Source: DASCOT01 sp036012155 (GTDB taxonomy: Bacteria > Acidobacteriota > UBA890 > WLXD01). Taken from it: 9,859 nucleotides of DNA. Made by a program: the position numbers and the translations under genes. This document shows positions 1-7,092 of the stretch, piece after piece. The stretch covers positions 1-9,859 of the forward strand of contig DASCOT010000191.1 in NCBI GenBank assembly GCA_036012155.1. The letters run 5' to 3'. Numbering within the stretch: position 1 is the stretch's first letter; each line of letters opens with the position of its first letter. The notes below the pieces were generated by a model. That model searched no databases. It had not been told where the DNA came from and worked only from the letters and a program-made list of their open reading frames with translations.

Positions 1-99
1 TTAGGCTACCGACCACCGGCCCCGGAAGCGCTGTTGTTGAATCCGGCTGCGCTGCGCTTCGCCGGCCTCAACAACCCCTTGTCAGCACCGAGTTACTGA
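1..99 (+). CDS. Transposase, C-terminal end only (IS3/IS481-like, rve domain)
   Basis: A + strand frame enters from the left edge and stops at TGA 97-99. Its 32 visible codons begin LGYRPPAPEA, a tail I recognise from many integrase-core transposases, where the segment 'h(S/A)LGYRPPAPEA' closes the DDE domain. The rest (LLLNPAALRFAGLNNPLSAPSY) is the variable tail. The catalytic residues lie upstream, outside the window, so nothing can be said about activity. The coding DNA holds a strong inverted repeat: GTTGTTGA at 33-40 pairs with TCAACAAC at 68-75, and CCGGC at 43-47 pairs with GCCGG at 61-65. It may serve as a structure near the IS end or be chance in GC-rich codons. The alternative is a chance open frame, which the recognisable tail makes less likely. 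Confidence 0.55.
   Translation, partial: LGYRPPAPEALLLNPAALRFAGLNNPLSAPSY
33..75. repeat. Inverted repeat (hairpin) near the IS right end
   Basis: An 8-bp outer arm (33-40 with 68-75) and a 5-bp inner arm (43-47 with 61-65) are separated by a 2x2 internal loop and close on a 13-base loop. No T-run follows on either strand, so it is not a canonical intrinsic terminator. It sits between the convergent transposase tail and the serine hydrolase gene and could still hinder read-through. Confidence 0.45.
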
Positions 100-139
100 G
101 ATAAGACGTGGTACTAACCGTGGGGTCAGGTCAGTTGCA

Positions 140-1372
140 TCAACCTTCACTGACCGCTCTCGAGAGCGCGGCGCACATAGCCGCCTGCATGGCGAACTCC
201 CAGTCGTCATCGGCGTGCTCTCGTGCACTGTGGAGCGCTATCACGACGTTGCGTTCCGGGTCGACGTAGATGCCCTGCCCGAAGATGCCGAGCGCCTGAT
301 AGGCGGCTCCACGTGTCAACCACCAGAAGTAGCCGTATCCTGCGAAACCCGTGGACGGCGCGACCGATTCCGACATCCAGCCCTCGGGGAGCGCGCTCGT
401 GCCATCGGCCAGACGACCGTCGTTGAGTGCGAACAGCCCGATGCGGGCGTAGTCTCGGAGCGTCGCGTTGATGCAGCACCCGCCGAACTCGCCGCCGCCG
501 GGTTCGGTGAGCTGCCAGTAGGCGTCGGCCTCCATGCCGAACGGACGCCAGATCTTCTCGGAAAGGTACGTGGACAGGTTGTTGCCGATCGCTGAACGCA
601 CGAGGTTGCCCGCGAGGTTGGTCTCCGCAGTGTTGTAGTTGAACTCCTCGCCGGGTGCCGCGTCTCTCGGCTTATCGCGTAGGTACTCGTACAGGCTCAG
701 CGTCTCGTACGTAGCCGACGCGACGTCGGAACGGGGGTCGGTGTAGTCCTCGTTCCACTGCACGCCGGACGCCATCTGCAACAGGTTTCTGATCGTCGAC
801 TGGTCGTAGGACGAGCCCCTGAGCCGGGGCAGGTAGTCGGTAACCTTCTCATCGACGCCGGCGATGTAGCCATCCTGGATTGCCGCGCCGATCAGCATGG
901 AGACGACGGACTTTGCTACCGAGAAGGACACCCAGCGCGTGTCTTCGGTGTTGCCGAGGCCGTATCGTTCGTAGGCGATCTGGCCTTCCTTGAGCACGAT
1001 TAGCCCGCCGACGCGCTGCTCCACGAAGTACTCGTCCGTAGTCATCCGAGTGCCGCCCGCCTCGAAGGACACGTCACTCAGATTGGCGGGTGAGCGCGGA
1101 AGTGCGAGCGGTGCACCCCCGGCCGGGATCCGGCGAACGGGCGACAGTCGGTCCATGTTTCGGAAACCGGCGACCTGCACCTCGCCCTGCCAGAAGAGCG
1201 GGGACGAGCCGGGCTCGGGTAGATGCTGCGCATCGTCGCCTGTCGCGGCGTGACGGTCTGTCTCCGTGCAGCCGATGAATCCCGGCAGGGCCAGCGCGCC
1301 GACGATCACGAATGCGGCGCGTCTCGGAAGGGCCCGTTCACCAAATCTCATCGCGACTCCCAGCCTGAGCAT
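140..1372 (-). CDS. Serine beta-lactamase-like hydrolase (CubicO/NylB-type), probable lipoprotein
   Basis: This is a 410-residue member of the beta-lactamase/transpeptidase-like hydrolase family (class C fold, COG1680 type; includes 6-aminohexanoate-dimer hydrolase and EstB-like esterases). The nucleophile motif SxxK is S151-V-A-K154 in 'WVSFSVAKS'. The Tyr motif is Y246-N-T in 'GEEFNYNTAETN'. The third motif is probably G365-Q-G in 'GIFGQGIYVDP', replacing the KTG of true beta-lactamases, as usual in the esterase/amidase branch. Residues 1-35 form a signal: two arginines, a hydrophobic run and Cys35 in LPGFIGC, an imperfect lipobox, so a periplasm-facing lipoprotein is likely. The ATG at 1372 is chosen because GGGAGG lies 6 bases upstream; a second ATG at 1351 also has a GGGAG site. 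The frame stays open 74 codons upstream but lacks protein-like character and crosses the divergent promoter region. The substrate (ester, amide or short peptide) is unknown. The gene ends 7 bases from the IS boundary, apparently intact. Confidence 0.85.
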   Translation of the reverse strand: MLRLGVAMRFGERALPRRAAFVIVGALALPGFIGCTETDRHAATGDDAQHLPEPGSSPLFWQGEVQVAGFRNMDRLSPVRRIPAGGAPLALPRSPANLSDVSFEAGGTRMTTDEYFVEQRVGGLIVLKEGQIAYERYGLGNTEDTRWVSFSVAKSVVSMLIGAAIQDGYIAGVDEKVTDYLPRLRGSSYDQSTIRNLLQMASGVQWNEDYTDPRSDVASATYETLSLYEYLRDKPRDAAPGEEFNYNTAETNLAGNLVRSAIGNNLSTYLSEKIWRPFGMEADAYWQLTEPGGGEFGGCCINATLRDYARIGLFALNDGRLADGTSALPEGWMSESVAPSTGFAGYGYFWWLTRGAAYQALGIFGQGIYVDPERNVVIALHSAREHADDDWEFAMQAAMCAALSRAVSEG

Positions 1373-1572
1373 TGTATCCTCCCGAGACCCGTTGTCCAGG
1401 GAGAGAATCCGGTAGCCTACCGTCGCGGAGATTCGTGAGGCCCTCCGAAGTACTTTCCTTCTTAACGGCTCACGAAGATTCGTGTCACGATCGCTGGCAG
1501 TTGAACCGGTGCGCCGTGAGGAGGTAGGTTCGCGGTGATGTGTGAGGTGCCGTTGGGCGCAGGAGATCTTTG
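1373..1572. promoter_or_regulatory. Divergent control region between the serine hydrolase and VWFA genes
   Basis: These 200 bases hold the 5' signals of two divergent genes. Shine-Dalgarno sites are GGGAGG for the - strand gene (just past 1378) and AGGAG (1561-1565) for the + strand gene. Three short palindromes are present: CGGTAG-C-CTACCG (1410-1422), CACGAA-GA-TTCGTG (1471-1484) and TCGTG-T-CACGA (1480-1490). A further TTCGTG half-site lies at 1433-1438. Four copies of the half-site within about 60 bases could form an operator, though single palindromes of this size are expected by chance. A weak + strand promoter candidate is TTGAAC (1501-1506), an 18-base gap and TAGGTT (1525-1530). No strong sigma-70 promoter stands out, and no annotated regulator gene is in the window. 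Confidence 0.35.
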
Positions 1573-3828
1573 GTGAAAGAGCGTGAGCCCGCAATTCGAT
1601 TCTTCGGCCTCGTCCTGGCGTTGGCCGTCACCGGGCTACCGGTCGCCAGTGCGGGCGCGAGCTGGAGTGCGGCGTCGTTCGTGATGCAGGGTCAGGAGGC
1701 GCTGCCGGCACAGCCGACGTTCCGCTCCGGGGTGGCGCGCGTGCGTGTTGACGCCATCGTTGCCGACAAGGACGGCAATTTCATCGACGACTTGAAGACG
1801 GACGACTTCCGGGTCTTCGAGGACGGGGTCGAGCAGGAGATCTTGAACGTCCAGTTCGTCCGCCTGGCAAGTGGACAGGTCACCAGCGTGGCCTCTCACG
1901 GTGAGACGGTCACGGCCGGCGAGGAATTGCTCGCTGTGCCGGCGGAGGCCACACCCTTCCGGCGAAGCCCGGCAAGTCTCGGGGCCGTGGTCTATCTGGT
2001 CGACCTGCCGAGCCTGGATCGGAGGAACAAATCACGGCTAACCAGAACTCTCGAGAGTTTGTTCGAAGGGGAGGGTGATCTGGAGGTGCCGCGCAGCGTG
2101 TTCATGATCGATAGCACGGGCGCTGTTCGGGAGATGGCCCCGTTGACGATCGATCGTGAAATCCTTCGCGATGCGGCGGCGTCGGTGACGGCGGAAGGGT
2201 TGACGAGGACGTCTATCTTCGCCCGCATGGAGCAGGAGTATCAGCCGATCATGCAGCAGGCGATCGACGCGCGGAATTCACCGTCAGGGCAGAACACCAC
2301 GGGTTTTAACGCCGGGCCCGTTCTGCTGGACGTGATTCTCGAGAGCCTCGAGCGAAAGGCCGCGGTAGATGGCGAATACGAGCGTCTGCGAGGCCAGCAG
2401 ACGCTTCGGACACTTCTTCACTTCACCAACGCCCTGTCGGCAATGGAGGGCCGCACGGCCCTGGTGTGGATCTCCTCCGGCACGATGACCACCAGGGGGG
2501 GACCCTACTCGGCTTTCTCGGCGGCGGTGCGTGAGGTGGTCGACTTTCCGATGGGAACTTCGACTCAGGAAAGGTTGGCACTCAGCCAGGCCACCCTCGA
2601 CTTGCTGGAGGACGTCTCCGAAGCTGCGAACACGGGCAACGTGAGCATTTACACGGTCGATCCGCGCCCCACCGCGGAGCTCAACAGCCTCGGCAAGGGT
2701 GCCTCCATCGGCACCGGCGAGGTCTCCAGAGCCCTGCGACGCCATGTGCGGCAAGCCTATCGCGATCTCACCGTACCGCTCGTGGACCTGGCTGCGAAGA
2801 CCGGTGGCCGGTCGTTCATCGGCTGGAGCGATCTCCACCGGGCGTTCGAGGAGCAGTACGACGACTCGACGCAGTTCTACTTGATCTTCTATGAGCCACC
2901 GGCGCCACACGAGGATGGCGAGTACCACGAGATCGAGGTGCAGGTGAGCTACCCCGAGGCGGAGGTGCGAGCCCGGTCAGGCTATCGAGAGCTGCCGGAT
3001 GCGGAGCTCAGTGCTCGCAAGGTGGCCGCAGCATTGGCGCTGCCGGGCTCAGTCATGGGGCGCCCGGTGCCGGCCGCTGCGTTCCACCGCTTTGAGCCCG
3101 ACGGCGCGCCCAAGATCCTACTGGTTGCCGGGTTGCCGCTGTCCGCAGAGACGATCACCGGTAGCTGGGCGCCCGCGTTCGGGGGAATCGATTCCGCCGA
3201 GGATGTTCCCGAGCAGCTGGTCGACGTGCTCGGCATCCCGTACTTCCTCGTGCATGCCATCGCGTTGGATCGTGCCGGCGAGATCGGCGGCGAGACTCAC
3301 TCATTGGTTCGGGCAAGCGGCGACATGACGGAGTATGCGGTCGATGCTGCGTTCCGACACTTCCGGTACACCACCGAGTGGTCAGTCGAGCCAGGAACCT
3401 ACGATATCCGCTTGCTGATCGCTGAAGGCGGCGGTGACCGATTCGGTACGTCGAGGCTAGAGGTGCAGGTACCGTCCAGCGACGGGTGGACGATGGCGGA
3501 CCCGATGCTCGGCGTTCTGGACGCCGATGCCTGGTTCAGACCCGTGGTAGACGAGGGCATATCCGCGGGCATCCCGATCGCCGCGAGCGTTCAGGTCAGC
3601 GGCGCGACGGACCCCTACGTTTCTGCCTTGATCTTCCAAGGGGCGACGCGGAACACCATTGCCTGGGAACCCCTCCATCCGTTGCGGCCCGAGGGTCCGG
3701 GCGTATTCGGCGGGATTCTGCCGCTGCCGTATCTCGATCCCGGCGAGTACGTGGTCGAGCTGCAGGTAGTGGATACGACCGCCGAGGCGGTCCGGCTGAT
3801 GCCGCTGCGCGTGGTGGAAGGCCAATAG
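1573..3828 (+). CDS. Exported acidobacterial-type VWFA-domain protein (TIGR03436-like)
   Basis: The protein has 751 residues from GTG 1573, chosen because AGGAG lies 7 bases upstream; TTG 1570 is possible but only 4 bases away. A Sec signal peptide covers about residues 5-30, with likely cleavage near 'ASAGA'. Residues 50-98 match the family opening: a beta-strand segment (VARVRVDAIV), then 'DDFRVFEDGVEQEILNVQF'. The VWFA-like domain spans about 135-470. Its landmarks are 'VVYLVDLPSLD', 'GRTALVWISSG', 'ANTGNVSIYTVDPRP', 'LAAKTGGRSF', 'YLIFYEPP' and the closing 'VRARSGYREL'. The usual metal site DxSxS is degenerate here (D-L-P-S-L), as in much of this family, so metal-dependent ligand binding is doubtful. 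About 280 residues follow (475-751) with a beta-rich look and no domain I can name. TIGR03436 members are abundant in Acidobacteriota and their function is not established; a role in protein-protein contacts at the envelope is inference. Confidence 0.85.
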   Translation: MKEREPAIRFFGLVLALAVTGLPVASAGASWSAASFVMQGQEALPAQPTFRSGVARVRVDAIVADKDGNFIDDLKTDDFRVFEDGVEQEILNVQFVRLASGQVTSVASHGETVTAGEELLAVPAEATPFRRSPASLGAVVYLVDLPSLDRRNKSRLTRTLESLFEGEGDLEVPRSVFMIDSTGAVREMAPLTIDREILRDAAASVTAEGLTRTSIFARMEQEYQPIMQQAIDARNSPSGQNTTGFNAGPVLLDVILESLERKAAVDGEYERLRGQQTLRTLLHFTNALSAMEGRTALVWISSGTMTTRGGPYSAFSAAVREVVDFPMGTSTQERLALSQATLDLLEDVSEAANTGNVSIYTVDPRPTAELNSLGKGASIGTGEVSRALRRHVRQAYRDLTVPLVDLAAKTGGRSFIGWSDLHRAFEEQYDDSTQFYLIFYEPPAPHEDGEYHEIEVQVSYPEAEVRARSGYRELPDAELSARKVAAALALPGSVMGRPVPAAAFHRFEPDGAPKILLVAGLPLSAETITGSWAPAFGGIDSAEDVPEQLVDVLGIPYFLVHAIALDRAGEIGGETHSLVRASGDMTEYAVDAAFRHFRYTTEWSVEPGTYDIRLLIAEGGGDRFGTSRLEVQVPSSDGWTMADPMLGVLDADAWFRPVVDEGISAGIPIAASVQVSGATDPYVSALIFQGATRNTIAWEPLHPLRPEGPGVFGGILPLPYLDPGEYVVELQVVDTTAEAVRLMPLRVVEGQ

Positions 3829-3898
3829 CCGGGCAAACCGCCGCGGGGTTCGCTCGCTTGCCTCGACCTCAGGGGTCTGCCCGCCGGCCCGGGCGCTC
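3829..3898. other. Convergent gap between the VWFA and quinohaemoprotein genes
   Basis: These 70 GC-rich bases separate two convergent stop codons. A weak CGGGCA/TGCCCG pairing spans about 40 bases, but no compact stem followed by a T-run exists on either strand. I see no intrinsic terminator here; termination may be Rho-dependent. Confidence 0.4.
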
Positions 3899-6121
3899 CT
3901 AGTCGTCTATCCGGAAGGCCAGTAGCACGTTCCCCGGCTTGCTGCCGAAAATCACATACCCGGATCCGATGTACATCATCCCATCGACGATCGTCGGGGA
4001 GGTGGCACCGATTCCGCCGCCGAATGCCGGCACTCCGTTGACGGCTTCGTACTCTTGGTCCGTGGGGTATTCCCAGATAATCACGCCGTCTGCCTTCGAG
4101 TAGGCCCGGAGCGTTCCTTCGCCAGAGCCGGCGAATACCGCGCCGGGCACTGCGGTTGCCGACGCAGTGATTCCCGAGGAGCAAGCCCCCCAACCCTCCA
4201 GGTCGCAGTCCTCCAGCGTCGGCAGTTCGGTGTACCAGACGCGCTCGCCGGTCGTCACGTTCAACGCCGCAACGGCGCCGCTCGAGTCCCGGTACAGCAG
4301 CGGACGATAGAAGAGCTCGCCGTCCGACGCCCCGCCCCAAGCCGCGCCGTTGACCCCATGGCGGTCGCCGGCCTGGGCTACCCAGAGGACTGCCCCGTCG
4401 TTGTCAGGATCCAAAGCCGTGATGCGGCCGCTCTCCTGCACGCCCAGCAGCGCTCTGCGACCGTTCGGTAGGTCGAGCAGAATCGCCTGGTTGACGTCGT
4501 CGCCGGGGCCCTGAACGTAGCCAGGACAATTGATCAGACGCTCGGGACCGTGGCCGCAGCCACCTTCGTCGCGATCCGAGGACGCCGGCAGGAGGTTGGT
4601 CATCCACAACCTTCGACCGGTATCCATGTCGAGCGCCAGTATCGAGTCGCAGGCGCCGTCGTCGAAGCGCACGGCGCCGACACCGAAGTGCTCGGTGATG
4701 TTGCAGTTACCGGTGGGTGCGTAGATGGCGCGCCGTTCCTCGTCGATCGTCAGCGAGCTCCAGATGCCGGCGCCGGCTGGTCCGAACAGCGGTATGTCGG
4801 CCGAGTTGCTCTTGTTGAGTGACCGAGGCCGTTCTGTGAAGGCGTACGTTTGCCAGACCTTCGTCCCGGTCTTCACGTCGATGGCCACGACGTTGCCTTG
4901 GAACGTGCAGCACTCGTACTCGAGCCAGGAGCCAGGCTGTTCTTCCCACGATGCCACCGGCACATACAGGCGCTCGCCTGAGGAATCGAGCCTGACGGCA
5001 GATGTGATCTTCGCCTGTGGATGCTCGTCGGCACGAAGGGTCCACATCTCTTCGCCCGTCTCGGCGTTGACGCCGTACACCACCCCGCTCATGTCGCCGA
5101 AATACGCGCCATAGCGGACCCCCGGAACACCATCGACCGGACCGATCTTGACCGCGCCCCGGACCGACGTCTGCGCCCGGTACGACCAGTGCACGCAGCC
5201 GGTCTTGGCATCGAGCGCATAGACGAAGAAGTTGTCGCTCGTGATGAACAGCGCGCCGCCCACGACGCTGGGCTGCGACCAGTTGGCGATCCCGGCATCC
5301 GGGAGCCCGAAAGCCCACTTCAGCTTCAACCGCGGGAGGTCCTCCGCGGTGATCCCACCGATCTCCTCCGACGCGAACCGATGCACGCTGAGCTCGGGAT
5401 CCCAACCGTTCCAGCTGGGCTGGCTCTCCCAGTTGTCCAGGTTGATGGGCCTGGCACACTGGTTCGGCATGGCCGCCGCCTCGCGGTGGGCAACGCCGTC
5501 GAACGCCTTGCCGGTCACGAGCTCGATGGTGGCGCGCTTGTACGCTTCGTCGCGGAAGATCCGAAAGCGATCGCTCTCGTCATGGGCCGCGATCGGCCGG
5601 CTCAACACCGCCAGGAGCTCTTCGGCCTCCATCTGCTGAATGTCGAACCGCGAGGGCATGTTGCCGGGGGCGTTGCCGCCCGAAACAGGGCGACCGGCAG
5701 GGGAATTGTCGTGGCAGACCGCACACCCGTTCTCGAACGCACCGACCATCCTTACGGGATAAACGATGCGGTCGGCCGAGCTGCTGAGCGGCTTGCCGGT
5801 CACTAGCTCCGCCATCGCCCGGAGCTCGTCGTCCTCGAACCCGGACGTGAACTCCGCCATTGGCCCGTCTATCAGAGCAAGGAGCACCCGTTCCGGGTCC
5901 ATCTGCCGGAGCGCCGCCCGAGTGGGTGCCAGGACGTCGTCGCCCTGGCTGTCATGGCACTCGGCACAAACCGCTTCGTACTTCGGCAGCATGCTGTCCG
6001 GCGTGGCCATCGGTTCCGGAACATCTTGAGCCTGGACCGGCGAAGTAAGGAGCTGCGTCGTTAATGCGAATCCAAGTACGATCAGCGTCACCGCGCTCAT
6101 CGTCAGTGCTCGTCTCAGCAT
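3899..6121 (-). CDS. PQQ-dependent dehydrogenase with two N-terminal haem c sites, polyvinyl-alcohol-dehydrogenase-like
   Basis: This 740-residue periplasmic quinohaemoprotein has a signal peptide at 1-32 (cleavage near 'VQA-QD'). Haem c sites follow at C52-AE-C55-H56 and C133-AV-C136-H137. Each haem module ends in a similar helix ('AELVTGK' near 104-110, 'IELVTGK' near 199-205), so the N-terminus looks like a duplicated cytochrome c domain. From about 225 a PQQ beta-propeller runs to the end, with repeats of the type 'xALDxxTGxxxW' near 301, 349, 412, 495, 568, 618 and 672. Cytochrome first and propeller second is the order of PVA dehydrogenase, as is the vicinal Cys pair 404-405 in 'YECCTFQGN'. 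The expected reaction is oxidation of primary or secondary alcohols, with electrons passing from PQQ to haem c. Start: GGAGG lies 6 bases before ATG 6121. The gene follows the cyclase gene by 29 bases. PVA as the real substrate is not shown; other polyols or alcohols are equally possible. Confidence 0.85.
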   Translation of the reverse strand: MLRRALTMSAVTLIVLGFALTTQLLTSPVQAQDVPEPMATPDSMLPKYEAVCAECHDSQGDDVLAPTRAALRQMDPERVLLALIDGPMAEFTSGFEDDELRAMAELVTGKPLSSSADRIVYPVRMVGAFENGCAVCHDNSPAGRPVSGGNAPGNMPSRFDIQQMEAEELLAVLSRPIAAHDESDRFRIFRDEAYKRATIELVTGKAFDGVAHREAAAMPNQCARPINLDNWESQPSWNGWDPELSVHRFASEEIGGITAEDLPRLKLKWAFGLPDAGIANWSQPSVVGGALFITSDNFFVYALDAKTGCVHWSYRAQTSVRGAVKIGPVDGVPGVRYGAYFGDMSGVVYGVNAETGEEMWTLRADEHPQAKITSAVRLDSSGERLYVPVASWEEQPGSWLEYECCTFQGNVVAIDVKTGTKVWQTYAFTERPRSLNKSNSADIPLFGPAGAGIWSSLTIDEERRAIYAPTGNCNITEHFGVGAVRFDDGACDSILALDMDTGRRLWMTNLLPASSDRDEGGCGHGPERLINCPGYVQGPGDDVNQAILLDLPNGRRALLGVQESGRITALDPDNDGAVLWVAQAGDRHGVNGAAWGGASDGELFYRPLLYRDSSGAVAALNVTTGERVWYTELPTLEDCDLEGWGACSSGITASATAVPGAVFAGSGEGTLRAYSKADGVIIWEYPTDQEYEAVNGVPAFGGGIGATSPTIVDGMMYIGSGYVIFGSKPGNVLLAFRIDD

Positions 6122-6150
6122 CGAATTCCTCCGGTCCAGATTCCTATCGA

Positions 6151-7092
6151 TCAGCGAATAGCGACGGGGTTTCCCGGTGACCCTGGCGCCCCCTTCAGGG
6201 GAAGGGGCGCATACACGAATACGAATTCATAGGTCTGATCGTCGACGAGCACTTCAGTCGCCAAGTTCTCCATGTTGTAGATGCCATTCTTCGCGATGAG
6301 CAGCTGGTGCACGGGGAAGACCAGCGACGGATCTGGATTGGGTATCACTTCGGTTCCCCAGGTATCGGAGCCGACCATGACGATCTCCTCATCGACCAGA
6401 AACTGCGCCGCGTCCACGCCGATCCCCGGCGCTCTTGCGTTGAAACGGGCATTATCCTCCATCCAGAGCGACCCCCAGCCGGTATGGATCAGCACCACAT
6501 CCCCGGTCGAGATTCGGACACCCTGGCGGTCCAGAGCACCCTGCAGGTCGGCCGCCATAATCTCGTAGTCGCCGTCCAGAATAGCAACGCCTTTGTAGGC
6601 GGCTACATCGATCAACACTCCACGAGTCACGATCGGGCCCACTTCCTCGACACCGAGGCTGGTGAGTCCTTCCGGGGTCACGATGTCATGACGCGAGAGC
6701 CCGTTGTAGTACAGATCGCCGATGCCGATGTGGCCAAGACCATCGAATTGTGTGCCCACCTGTCCAATCTGACTGCTGACGACCGACATGTGCCAGGTCA
6801 CGTCGTTGTCGCCGACAGGTCCACTCATGACCGGAATCCGGAGACTGTAGTGCCGGTTGCCGTACAATGGCATCCCGTTCTCATACGCCCGCCCCAACTC
6901 GTAGACCTCACCTTGAGTGATGAGCTCCGCAGCAGCGAGTACTTTCGCCGGGGTCACCCGGTTGGCAGCTCCACGCCGGTCATCTGAGCCCCACTCTGAC
7001 GGGTACCAGTCGGCTTGCTGGGCGTTGGCGACAGTGACCAGCGCCAAGACAAGAGCGAAGAAACACAGACCAAGCCTTCGTATCCACTTCAT
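6151..7092 (-). CDS. Exported cyclase-family metal hydrolase (kynurenine formamidase fold)
   Basis: The protein has 313 residues. A clear signal peptide (1-24, cleavage after 'ANA', mature start QQADW) places it in the periplasm. It belongs to the cyclase family (Pfam Cyclase, PF04199), whose members hydrolyse amides, lactones or formamides with a divalent metal. The canonical metal motif HxGTHxDxPxH appears as Q111-VGT-Q115-F-D117-GLG-H121, so both first histidines are glutamines while Asp and the last His remain. Later landmarks are 'VLIHTGWGS' (200-208), 'GSDTWG' (241-246) and H262 plus E275 in 'VHQLLIAKNG...MENLA', the usual C-terminal His/Glu pair. Such Gln variants form a large subgroup among bacterial cyclases, so activity should not be excluded. 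GGAG lies 7 bases before ATG 7092. This is the first gene of a probable operon with the quinohaemoprotein. The substrate is unknown. Confidence 0.85.
   Translation of the reverse strand: MKWIRRLGLCFFALVLALVTVANAQQADWYPSEWGSDDRRGAANRVTPAKVLAAAELITQGEVYELGRAYENGMPLYGNRHYSLRIPVMSGPVGDNDVTWHMSVVSSQIGQVGTQFDGLGHIGIGDLYYNGLSRHDIVTPEGLTSLGVEEVGPIVTRGVLIDVAAYKGVAILDGDYEIMAADLQGALDRQGVRISTGDVVLIHTGWGSLWMEDNARFNARAPGIGVDAAQFLVDEEIVMVGSDTWGTEVIPNPDPSLVFPVHQLLIAKNGIYNMENLATEVLVDDQTYEFVFVYAPLPLKGAPGSPGNPVAIR

Larger units (their letters stand above)
1..133 (+). mobile_element. Right end of an insertion sequence (integrase-core transposase type)
   Basis: The window opens inside an IS element. Two signs support this. 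The + strand reading frame ending at 99 has the C-terminal signature of an integrase-core transposase. About 17 bases later comes a stretch (116-133) that reads, on the other strand, TGACCTGACCCCACGG, the TG...CA type of terminus used by IS3-like elements. The element would therefore end at position 133. The left end and the rest of the transposase lie outside the window, so the mate of the terminal repeat and any target duplication cannot be seen. No second copy of the terminus occurs in the window. The IS assignment rests on recalled family patterns; the exact IS family (IS3 or IS481 group) is not decided. Confidence 0.55.

Noticed and set aside
33..75. Hairpin as a Rho-independent terminator
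   Set aside because: The stem is good but no T-run follows on either strand.
1..80. TTAGGC at the window start and the following hairpin as an integron attC-like site
   Set aside because: The arm orientation is wrong for attC (GTT in the left arm, AAC in the right) and the frame reads as a transposase tail.
2..1419. 10-mer TAGGCTACCG at 2-11 present as its reverse complement at 1410-1419
   Set aside because: Many 10-mer coincidences are expected in about 10 kb on two strands, so it is not evidence of an IS pair or a recombination site.
1373..1594. N-terminal extension of the serine hydrolase to 484 residues
   Set aside because: The added 74 residues are Arg/Ser-rich and lack protein character, would overlap the divergent start of the VWFA gene, and hide a proper signal peptide with a good ribosome site at 1372.
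2284..2928. Long - strand frame inside the VWFA gene (214 codons)
   Set aside because: Arg/Gly/Val-rich shadow of the GC-rich coding strand; the + strand protein has clear family landmarks throughout.
3615..4340. 241-codon - strand frame across the convergent gap
   Set aside because: Runs out of frame through both the VWFA 3' end and the dehydrogenase C-terminus, with shadow-type composition.
5021..5806. Long + strand frame inside the quinohaemoprotein gene (261 codons)
   Set aside because: Antisense shadow; the - strand protein covers this stretch with haem sites and propeller repeats.
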